Shown here: one piece after another, positions 24,182-32,900 of the stretch | How positions within the stretch are numbered: position 1 is the stretch's first letter | Layout: every line of letters starts with the position of its first letter | Notes under the pieces: generated by a model | The model's database searches: none | Told to the model about the DNA's origin: nothing | Seen by the model: the letters and a program-made list of their open reading frames with translations, nothing else | From: Candidatus Accumulibacter propinquus | GTDB lineage: Bacteria > Pseudomonadota > Gammaproteobacteria > Burkholderiales > Rhodocyclaceae | Direction of reading: 5' to 3' | DNA length: 64,000 nt | NCBI GenBank assembly: GCA_016714935.1 | Contig: JADKBU010000003.1 | Location: 1-64,000, forward strand | Program-made: the position numbers and the translations under genes

Positions 24182-26125
24182 ATGAACAGTTCCCACAAGA
24201 AGCAGCAGCCAGGGCGTGCGACGCGCACTCGCCTGGACCCGGAATGTATTGCGCTGATGCGCCTCGTCGACGCGCTCCGGTATGCCGACGTCGAAGCCGC
24301 GGCACGCCGTATCCTGGCGAGTCGCCAGACCCATCCGCTGGCGTTGAAGGCCCTGGGTTTTGCCTTGATCGGGCAGGCGCGTTACGACGAAGCCTTGCCG
24401 ATTGTCGCATTTGCGGTTGAGCGTAACCCCGGTGATCCGGAATCGCACAACAACCACGGGATTGTGCTGTCCGCGCTGATGCGCTGGGATGAATCGATCA
24501 AGTGCTTCAGCCGTTCAATCGAGATCAAGCCGGATGATCCCGAGGTTCTCAAGAACTACGGGGTGGCGCTCGCCAGGATGCAGAAATACGACGAGGCCGT
24601 CCCCTATTTTCTCAAGGCAATCGCCAGTCATCCTGGCGATTACGTCGAGGCCATCGAACAGCTTGCCGGCGCTTTGCTGGCCAGCAACCGCAACGATGAA
24701 GCCTGGACCTGTTTGAACGAACTGTGGAAAAACGACAGCGGTAACCCAGCCATTCTGTCGCAACTCCTCGGTGCCAGCCTCAAGAGGTGCGACTGGGAGG
24801 ATCTGCCTGGACGGCTGCTTGAGCTACGTTCCTTGAGCCGCGGATACCAATCGCTGGTCGACAATCCCTTTGTGGTTCTTTCCTTTCCCGGAGTTGGTTC
24901 GGAAGAGCAACGCCGAGTCGCAGAAAATTTCGCTCGCTCGCGTATCCCGGCGAGTGTGCTCGACGCCGCGATCGACCATTCAGCGGTGTATGGCGAGGCA
25001 CAAGACAGCCGCCGACGCCTGCGCATTGGCTATCTGTCGGCGGACTACCGGAACCATCCGGTCGGCTTGATCATGCCGCAAGTGCCCGAGTTGCATGATC
25101 GCTCGAAGGTGGAAGTGTTCGGGTATTCCATGGGGGTAGACGATCATAGCGACATCCGCCAGCGTTTGAGCGCGGCCTTCGATCATTTCGTTGACCTGCG
25201 GGAGTGCAGCGTCAGCGAGACGGCGGAGCGCATTCGTGCAGACCGAATCGAGATCCTGATTGATCTCCAGGGGTGGACCAGTGATGGGCGCCCTGAGGCA
25301 CTGGCGCTCCGCTGCGCGCCGGTGCAGGTCAATTGGTTAGGGTATGCGGGAACGATCGGTCACCCCAGGCTGGCGGATTACCTTCTTGGTGACCCCATGG
25401 TGACGCCCTTGCACCACGGCCCGTACTATACGGAAACCATTGCGCACCTGCCGGGCTGTTATCTGCCGGCTGACAGTACCATTGCTTTGAGCGCCCCGCC
25501 GTCGAGAAGGGAGGCCGGGCTCCAGGAGAACGGCTTTGTCTATTGTTCGTTCAACAATAGCTACAAGTTCAACCCGCTGGTTTTCGATCTGTGGTGTCGC
25601 CTGCTGCGTGAGTCCGATGACAGTTGCCTGTGGTTGAGCCAGCCGGCAGAATCTTCGGCTGACCGTTTGCGGAACGAAGCGCAAGCCCGTGGCGTCGATC
25701 CGGGCCGGCTGGTCTTTGCACCGAGAGTGGCGTCACGGGTGGATCACTTATCGCGCCTGCAACTGGCTGATCTGGCGCTCGACCCGTTTCCCTACAACTC
25801 CCATTCAACGGGCATCGATATTCTGTGGGCGGGAGTTCCGATGGTGGCGCTGCTCGGTGATACCTTTCCTGGACGGGTAGGCGCCAGCGTGCTGCGCGCA
25901 GCCGGACTCGACGAACTCATCGCCGGTTCGGTCGACGAGTATTATCGGTTGGCCATGGACTTGTTCGGTAATCCGCAGCGCCTGCAGGGGTTGCGCAGAA
26001 AGCTGGCAGAGAACAAGCACGGCTGCCCGCTCTTCGACATGCCGCGCTTTGTAAGCTCGCTCGAGGACGTTTATTTCCGGATGTGGGACAACCACTTGCA
26101 GGGTACCCGGATGCCCCTGGTCTGA
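24182..26125 (+). CDS. TPR protein with SPINDLY/GT41-type O-GlcNAc transferase domain
   Basis: 647 residues. The N-terminus (to ~230) contains TPRs (ALKALGFALIGQARYDEALP, then ESHNNHGIVLSALMRWDESI and EVLKNYGVALARMQKYDEAV). The rest is the GT41 catalytic region: LRIGYLSADYRNHPVGL, IDLQGWTSDGRPE, APVQVNWLGYAGTIG, FNNSYKFNP, DLALDPFPYNSHST, DILWAGVPMVALLGDTFPGR. These are the usual UDP-GlcNAc-binding landmarks of bacterial OGT/SPINDLY proteins, which glycosylate Ser/Thr on proteins in the cytoplasm. Start ATG 24182 is chosen because upstream codons overlap the ATPase gene. Next to pilins it is a candidate pilin or secreted-protein glycosyltransferase; the target is not proven. Confidence 0.9.
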   Translation: MNSSHKKQQPGRATRTRLDPECIALMRLVDALRYADVEAAARRILASRQTHPLALKALGFALIGQARYDEALPIVAFAVERNPGDPESHNNHGIVLSALMRWDESIKCFSRSIEIKPDDPEVLKNYGVALARMQKYDEAVPYFLKAIASHPGDYVEAIEQLAGALLASNRNDEAWTCLNELWKNDSGNPAILSQLLGASLKRCDWEDLPGRLLELRSLSRGYQSLVDNPFVVLSFPGVGSEEQRRVAENFARSRIPASVLDAAIDHSAVYGEAQDSRRRLRIGYLSADYRNHPVGLIMPQVPELHDRSKVEVFGYSMGVDDHSDIRQRLSAAFDHFVDLRECSVSETAERIRADRIEILIDLQGWTSDGRPEALALRCAPVQVNWLGYAGTIGHPRLADYLLGDPMVTPLHHGPYYTETIAHLPGCYLPADSTIALSAPPSRREAGLQENGFVYCSFNNSYKFNPLVFDLWCRLLRESDDSCLWLSQPAESSADRLRNEAQARGVDPGRLVFAPRVASRVDHLSRLQLADLALDPFPYNSHSTGIDILWAGVPMVALLGDTFPGRVGASVLRAAGLDELIAGSVDEYYRLAMDLFGNPQRLQGLRRKLAENKHGCPLFDMPRFVSSLEDVYFRMWDNHLQGTRMPLV

Positions 26126-26281
26126 TCGTCGCATACCATGCTGTGGATACGTACAGCGAGGCTCGCGGCGGGCTGAGATTTTCAATGCGGATCAAGGTTG
26201 CCGCTGGAGCAGGGGTGCAATTGAAGGATATTTGCAGAGTGCACGACTGCATGGCACCGGCGTACGAAGTCTTCCTCAAGC

Positions 26282-27718
26282 ATGTCTGACCAGGAATCTT
26301 GCGGGCTACCCCTTTGCGTCGACCTCGACGGCACGCTGTTACGTACGGATCTGACAGCGGAAAGCCTGCTCGCCCTCGGCAAGCACAACCCCTTGGGGTT
26401 GTTTGGCCTGATGCCGAGCCTCCGAAGGGGCAAAGCGGCTTTCAAACTCGCCTTGGCAGATCAGATCAGTTGCGATCCCAGCAGACTGCCATACAACTGC
26501 GATGTTCTGGCGATGTTGCAGGTTGCGCGTGCCGAAGGCAGGCGAACGGTCCTCGTCAGTGCCTCTCCTCGATCCTGGGTGGATGCCGTCGCGGGTCACC
26601 TGGATCTATTCGATGATGTCCTGGCCACCGACGATGTGTTCATCAATCTTTCAGGATTTGCCAAGGCCGAGGGACTTGTCCGCCGCTATGGAGAACAGGG
26701 ATTCGACTACGCCGGCAATGCGCGCAGCGATCTCCACGTCTGGCGTTGTGCCCGCAAGGCGATCGTCGTCACGCCGGATCACGGTGTCCTTGCCAGCGCC
26801 AAATCGCAAGCGGACGTTGACACCGTGTTCGATGACCGTCCGCCGCGCCTCTGGACCTGGTTGAAGGCGATGCGCCTCTACCAGTGGGCCAAGAACCTGC
26901 TGGTATTCGTTCCGCTACTGGGGGCGCACGCCTGGGCGAACACTGCCGCCGTCACACAGGTCTGTCTGGCATTCCTGATCTTCGGTTTGGCGGCGTCGAG
27001 CGTCTACCTGCTCAACGATCTGCTCGACCTGGATGAAGACCGGCGCCATCCACGCAAGAGACTGCGTCCCTTTGCCTCGGGCATGTTGCCGGTGGCGCAT
27101 GGCGTGGTGGCTACGCTGCTCCTCCTTGCCAGCGCGGTCCTGCTGGCCGGGCTTCTGTCGCCCGGCTTTCGTGCCGCCCTTGCCACGTACTATGCCGTCA
27201 CTCTGGCCTATAGTTTCTACCTCAAGAAACTCGTCCTGATCGACATTCTGGTCCTGGCCGGGCTGTATACCGTGCGCCTCATCGCCGGTGGTGCGGCGGT
27301 CAACCTTGGCCTGTCGTTCTGGCTCCTCGCTTTCTCGGTTTTCCTGTTCATGAGCCTGGCACTCGTCAAACGCTACACCGAGCTTCTTGTTCAGCGCGAT
27401 GCGGGCGCCCTGACCGCTTGCGGGCGTGGCTACCATGTCGATGACTTTCCCCTGTTGCAGAGCATGGGCGTGGTTTCCGGATACATGTCCGTGCTCGTGC
27501 TCGCTCTGTACATCAACAGCGATACCGGCAGGGTTCTTTATAGCCATATCGAGTTCATCTGGTTCCTGTGCCTGCTCCTGTTGTTCTGGATCAGCCGGGT
27601 CTGGCTGCTGGCCCACCGCGGACAAATGCATGACGATCCACTGGTCTTTGCGCTGAAGGATCGCTCCAGTCGAGCAATTGCTCTCATCGCCGTTGTCGCG
27701 GTTGGGCTGGCCCTGTGA
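26282..27718 (+). CDS. HAD phosphatase - UbiA prenyltransferase fusion (polyprenyl-phosphate phosphoribosyltransferase-like)
   Basis: 478 residues. Residues 1-~190 form a HAD phosphatase (VDLDGTLLRTD with Asp14 and Asp16, SASPRSW, YAGNARSD). Residues ~200-478 form a multi-helix UbiA prenyltransferase with the metal-diphosphate motif NDLLDLDEDRRHPRKRLRP from Asn245 and a second acidic region at YHVDDFP. RLYQWAKNLLVF and RLIAGGAAVN resemble mycobacterial decaprenyl-phosphate phosphoribosyltransferase (Rv3806c). The following DprE1- and DprE2-like genes make that assignment stronger than a quinone-pathway UbiA. The fused HAD domain could remove the ribose 5-phosphate after transfer (inference). 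It overlaps the next start (GTGA at 27715). Confidence 0.82.
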   Translation: MSDQESCGLPLCVDLDGTLLRTDLTAESLLALGKHNPLGLFGLMPSLRRGKAAFKLALADQISCDPSRLPYNCDVLAMLQVARAEGRRTVLVSASPRSWVDAVAGHLDLFDDVLATDDVFINLSGFAKAEGLVRRYGEQGFDYAGNARSDLHVWRCARKAIVVTPDHGVLASAKSQADVDTVFDDRPPRLWTWLKAMRLYQWAKNLLVFVPLLGAHAWANTAAVTQVCLAFLIFGLAASSVYLLNDLLDLDEDRRHPRKRLRPFASGMLPVAHGVVATLLLLASAVLLAGLLSPGFRAALATYYAVTLAYSFYLKKLVLIDILVLAGLYTVRLIAGGAAVNLGLSFWLLAFSVFLFMSLALVKRYTELLVQRDAGALTACGRGYHVDDFPLLQSMGVVSGYMSVLVLALYINSDTGRVLYSHIEFIWFLCLLLLFWISRVWLLAHRGQMHDDPLVFALKDRSSRAIALIAVVAVGLAL

Positions 27719-29026
27719 ACAACGTACCCCTATCATCGCTGGCTGGCTGGGGGCGCCTGCCGGTCACCCGACAAAAGCTGTTACGCTGCCACGATCGCGC
27801 TAGCCCGCTGCCCATCCCTGTTGATGGGACCCTGCTGCCCTACGGCAATGGCCGATCCTACGGTGACGTGCCTCTCAACGACGGGGGCTATGCCCTGCTC
27901 ACGCGAGGCCTCGACCGTTTCATTGCTTTCGATCCGATCAACGGGCTGTTGCGCGCAGAAGCGGGAATTACTCTGGCCGAAGTTCTGGAGATCATCGTTC
28001 CGCAGGGGTGGTTTCTCGCTGTGACGCCTGGCACGCGCTTCGTCACTCTGGGTGGCGCGTTGGCCAATGACGTACCACGGCAAGAACCATCACGTCGCCG
28101 GAAGCTTCAGTGCCCATGTCACCCGCTTCGAGCTGCTTCGTTCGGATGGCGAGCGCCGACTCTGCCTCCCGCAAGATCCCTGGTTCACTGCGACTGTGGG
28201 TGGCCTCGGGCTGACCGGTTTGATCACCTGGTTGGAAATCCGTCTCCAAGCGGTTGCCAACCCCTGGATCATTCTGGAGAACAAGGTATTCCGTAATCTC
28301 GAAGAGTATTTCGACATCAACCGGGCCAGCGAGCTTAGCTGGCCCTATACCGTTTCCTGGATCGACTGCGCCGCTCAGGGAAAGACCCTTGGCCGGGGCG
28401 TGTATATGGCAGGAAGGCACGCGCCTGTTGGGACAACGTGCACCTCGGTTCGCCCTTCCCGTTTGGTCGTGCCGTTCACTCCGCCCTGCTCATTAGTCAA
28501 TACCCCTGTACTTCGCACCTTCAACTTCCTGTACTACCATGCTCCCCGACCCCCACAAGCGTGCAGTCACTACGGTCCCTTCTTCTATCCTCTGGATCAC
28601 ATGCAGAACTGGAACCGCATTTACGGGCCGCGGGGTTTCTACCAGTACCAATTCGTCGTTCCGCACGAAAATGCCCAGGATGCCGTAGGTGAAGTTCTTG
28701 AGCGCATTGCTGTGAGCGGCCAGGGTTCCTTCCTTGCGGTACTCAAGACTTTCGGTAACCTGCCGGCGCAGGGGATGCTCTCTTTCCCGCGCCCCGGAGT
28801 GACCCTCGCGTTGGACTTCCCGAACCGTGGCGACGCAACGAAGCAACTGTTTGCCACTCTTGATAGCGTGGTGCGTCAAGCTGGTGGCGCGCTCTATCCC
28901 GCCAAGGATGCGCGCATGCAAGGCGAAGATTTCCGGCGCGCTTACCCCGCTTGGGAAGCGTTCCAGTCATTCATCGATCCCTGCTTTTCGTCGAATTTCT
29001 GGCGTCGGGTCACCTGTCAAGGGTAA
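27715..29026 (+). pseudogene. DprE1-like FAD oxidoreductase, one-base frameshift
   Basis: About 436 codons when repaired. GTG 27715 overlaps the UbiA stop. FAD-binding landmarks are clear: PYGNGRSYGDVPLND, GGALANDV then HGKNHHVAGSF, ATVGGLGLTGLI, FFYPLDHMQNWNRIYGP, GFYQYQFVVP, LYPAKDAR with the conserved Lys. These match mycobacterial decaprenylphosphoryl-ribose 2-oxidase DprE1. An extra A at 28074 (GACGTACCACGG instead of GACGTCCACGG) shifts the frame, so the first half ends at 28296 and the second reads in another frame to 29026. The Cys attacked by benzothiazinones in DprE1 (CVDFP context) is Ala here (ALDFP). Its role would be the oxidation half of ribose-to-arabinose epimerisation on a lipid carrier. 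Confidence 0.8.
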
Positions 29027-29030
29027 AGCC

Positions 29031-29768
29031 ATGCTACGCATCCTGATCTTTGGCGCGACCTCGGCCATTGCCGAAGCCACTGCCCGCCGATTGGCCGCCC
29101 CGCAAGCAACTTTCTTCCTGGTGGGACGCAATCCGCAACGACTGGCCGCTATTTCCGACGACCTGCGTGTACGCACCGGCAATCCAGTTCACCGGGAGAT
29201 TGCCGACCTCGACGCCCTCGCTCAGCATCCTCGACTCATCGACAAGGCGCTGGCCGCCCTCGGTGGTCTTGACCTGGTACTGATCGCCCACGGCACGTTG
29301 CCCGACCAGCAGGTCTGCGAGCAGGACGTCGCCAGGAGCATGGCCGCCATCCACACCAATGCCCTGAGTGCCATCAGCCTGAGCAGCCTCATCGCCAACC
29401 ATTTTGAAACGGTCGGCCATGGCACGCTGGTGGTCATTGGTTCGGTCGCGGGCGATCGCGGCCGGCAAAGCAACTACGTTTATGGGGCCGCCAAGGGAAT
29501 GCTCGCCATCTTCCTGCAGGGTTTGCGCAACCGCCTGACCGCGGCGGGCTGCCAGGTCATCACCATCAAGCCGGGTTTTGTCGACACGCCAATGACCACG
29601 GATTTCCCCAAAGGGGCTCTCTGGGCGCAGCCGGACGATATTGCCCAGGGAATCGTGAAGGCGATCAGAAAAAAGTCGGACGTTGTTTATTTGCCGTGCT
29701 TCTGGTACGCGATCATGGGGCTCGTACGAGCCATCCCGGAACGGATATTCAAGCGGATGCCTCTCTGA
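29031..29768 (+). CDS. DprE2-like short-chain dehydrogenase
   Basis: 245 residues. Rossmann start LRILIFGATSAIAEA, catalytic Ser in VVIGSVAGDRG (~138), Tyr151-x3-Lys155 in YGAAK, then IKPGFVDTPMT. Start ATG 29031 follows an AAGGG site, four bases after the DprE1-like stop. In mycobacteria DprE2 reduces the 2-keto intermediate made by DprE1, giving decaprenylphospho-arabinose. Order and spacing (UbiA-DprE1-DprE2) support the same role. The hydrophobic C-terminal stretch (YLPCFWYAIMGLVRAIP) suggests membrane association, also seen in DprE2 proteins. Confidence 0.85.
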   Translation: MLRILIFGATSAIAEATARRLAAPQATFFLVGRNPQRLAAISDDLRVRTGNPVHREIADLDALAQHPRLIDKALAALGGLDLVLIAHGTLPDQQVCEQDVARSMAAIHTNALSAISLSSLIANHFETVGHGTLVVIGSVAGDRGRQSNYVYGAAKGMLAIFLQGLRNRLTAAGCQVITIKPGFVDTPMTTDFPKGALWAQPDDIAQGIVKAIRKKSDVVYLPCFWYAIMGLVRAIPERIFKRMPL

Positions 29769-29948
29769 GGCAATTGATTCAAGGGGTCGGCCATGCCCCT
29801 CCGGCAAGACCGCATGACGGTTGTGGAAGAGTTGAGTCAGCAGTGGTCGGCGATGCCGGTACGCAGACACGCAGCATCGCCTGCATCATGTCAGGATACT
29901 CGAATCCCCTAGTCGACGCGGGGTATCAGCGTTGACGACTCAGATCGA

Positions 29949-29974
29949 CCGCCAAGCCATGCAAGGCTTGGCGG
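29949..29974. terminator. Perfect hairpin between convergent genes
   Basis: CCGCCAAGCC (29949-29958) and GGCTTGGCGG (29965-29974) form a perfect 10-bp stem with a 6-nt loop, between the DprE2-like gene (+) and the RTX gene (-). No T-tract on either side, so possibly a bidirectional, Rho-assisted terminator or mRNA-stabilising structure. The rest of 29769-29987 shows nothing gene-like. Confidence 0.5.
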
Positions 29975-29987
29975 CATGAAAGCCGGA

Positions 29988-32900
29988 TCAGGTGACCATG
30001 AAGTCAAGGCTGGTCAAGACCGGGTGCGTGTCGAGCGTGGCGAACAGCACCGCCGTGCTCGCTGCGCCGCTGCCGTCGGCATCGTAGTAGAGATTTCCGG
30101 TGGTGGTGTTGTAGATCAGGTAGTCATTGGCGTCCGCTGCGCTGGTGAAGCCGGCACCCGCGCGGAACGAGCCGGCCGCCAGCGTGCCGAGCGTCGCCAG
30201 CGTGGTGAAGATCGCGTTCTCGAGTTGGATAGTATCGTCGACGACGTTGAAGTCGGTGATCGTGTCTCGGTTGGTGCTGGCATTGAGCAGTGTGTCGAAG
30301 CGAATGATGTCGCTCCCCAGCCCACCAGTCAGGGTGTCGTTGTCCAAGCCACCATTGAGCAGGTCGTTGCCGAGACCACCATCCAGCTTGTTGGCAAGCA
30401 GGCTGCCCGTCAGGGTGTCATTGTAGTTACTGCCGGTGAGGTTCTCGAAGTTCAGCACGGTGTCGGAGCCGGAGCCGCCGGTGACCTGCGTCGAAGTCAA
30501 GGCGAGATTGACCGTGACACCGGTGCTCGTGGCGAACTGATAGGAAACCGTGTCGATGCCAAGGCTGCCGTTGAGCACGTTGTTGAGCGCATTGGCCGAG
30601 ATCACATTGTCAAGGGTGTTGCCGGTCCCGTTGATTGACGCAGTTCCGGTGAGCTTCAGGTTTTCGACGTTGGCACCCAGGGTGTAAGTGATGCTTGTTT
30701 CGACGGTATCGATCTGGGTGAGGCTGTTGTTGGTTTCGATCACCTGATCGGCAGCATTATCGACGGTATAGACGTCATTGCCGTCGCCACCGGTCATCGT
30801 GTCGGCACCGCTCAGACCATCGAGCACGTTGTTGCCGGAATTGCCGGTGAGAGCGTTGGCCAAGGTGTTGCCCGTGGCATTGATGGCGGCGCTGCCGACG
30901 AGTTCCAGGTTTTCGACGTTGGCGCCCAGGATGTAGGTCACGCTGGACTTGACGCTGTCGGTCCCGGTCCCGCTTGATTCGGTGATCGCATCGCCGGCAT
31001 TGTCCACCAGGTAGAGGTCGTTGCCGGCGCCGCCAGCCATGGTGTCGGCTCCCGCCAGACCGTCGAGCGTGTTGTTGCCGGAATTGCCCGTGAGGCTGTT
31101 GGCCAGCGTGTTGCCGGTGCCATTAAGGTAAGCGACGCCGGTGAGCAACATATTCTCGACGTTGCTGCTCAGCGTATAGCTCACACTCGTTTCGACGAGG
31201 TCGGTGCCGCCACTGGCCGAGGTTTCGATGATCCTATCGCCGGCGTCGTCCACGACATAGGTGTCATTGCCGTTGCCACCGGTCAGCGTGTCGCTGCCGA
31301 CTGCTCCATCGAGGCGGTTGGCGTTGGCATCACCGTTGAGGGTGTCACCGAAGGAGGTTCCCGCCAGGTTCTCAATGCTGATCAAGGTATCGCTACCGGC
31401 GTTGATCGTGTTCTGGGCGCTGCTCAGGCTCAGATTGACCGTCACCGGGCCGGAACTGATGAACTGGTAAGACGCTGTGTCCGTGCCCAGGCCTCCATTG
31501 AGCACGTTGTTGCCGGCGTTGGCATAGAGTATGTTGTTCGAATTGTTGCCGCTGCCGTTGATGTGGCGGGTACCCATCAGTTGCAGGTTTTCGACATTGG
31601 TCGTCAGGGTGTAGGTGGTCAACGCCAGGTCGAGCGGGTCGAACTGGACGGTGTCGATTTGAGTGGCGAGGATGTTGCTTTCGCTGACCACGTCGCCGGC
31701 GTGGTCGACAACATAGAGGTCGTTACCATCGCCGCCGCTCATGGTGTCGGCGCCGCCCTTGCCGTCGAGGATGTTGTTGCCCGAGTTGCCGATGAGACTA
31801 TTGGCCAGGGTGTTGCCGGTGCCGTTGAGGTTCGCCGTGCCGGTGAGCTGCAGCACCTCGACGTAGTTCGACAAAGTGTAGTCAACGCCGGCCATGACGG
31901 TGTCACTCTGGGTCGGCGCGGCATTGGTTTCGATGGCCTTGTCGTCAACGTCATCCACCACATAGGTGTCGTTTCCGTCGCCGCCAGTCATGAGGTCTGC
32001 GCTGGCCAATCCGTTGAGCACGTTGTCGACGGCATTGCCGGTGAGGGTGTCGATCAGCGAGCTACCGGTCAGATTCTCGATGCCGAGCAGCGTGTCGAAA
32101 CCGCTGACCCCGGTATTCTGGGCCGTCGCCAGGCTCAGGTTGACGACGACGCCGATCGGCGAGAGGCCACTCGTAGAGAGAATGTACTCATACGAGACGG
32201 TGTCCAGGCCACCACTGCCACCATTGAAGACGTTGTTGCCGACGGTGCCGATGAGAATGTCGTTGAAATTGCTGCCATTGACGTTTTCGAAGTTGCGCAG
32301 GGTATCGATGATGGTACCGACGGTGCCGGTGCCGGTCGTCGTCAGACCGCCGAGGTTGACCTTCACCATCGCCGTGGCCGACGCGTAGGACACGGTGTCG
32401 ATGCCGAGCCCGCCGTCGAGGATGTTCTTGTTGGCATTGCCGGAGAGGAGATCGCCGTAGCTGCTGCCGGTCAGATTTTCGAAGTTGAGCAGCGTATCGA
32501 GACCGGAACCGACGGTGTTCTGGGCCGTGCTGAGGCCCAGATTGACGGTGACGCCGGCGCTGGCGCCGAACTCGTACGAGAGCGTGTCGCCACCACTGAT
32601 GCTGTGCGCGCCGCCATCGAGCAGGTTCGCGCCGCGGTTGGCCCAGATGGTATTGTCGAGTATGTTGCCGGTACCGGTGAGACCCGCCGTTCCCATCAGT
32701 TGCAGGTTCTCGACGTACAGCCCCAGCGTATAGTTGACCAGGGCCTTGACGGTGTCGATCTGCGCGGAGGCGTTATTGGTCTCGATGACCACATCGGCAA
32801 GATTCTCGACGACGTAGGTGTCGTTGCCATCACCGCCGGTCATGCTGTCGACGCCGGTTCTTCCGTCGAGGACGTTGGCCGCCGCGTTCCCCGTGAGGAC

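Noticed and set aside
26083..26289. 68-codon open frame between the OGT and HAD-UbiA genes
   Set aside because: It overlaps both neighbours, has no convincing ribosome site and shows no domain.
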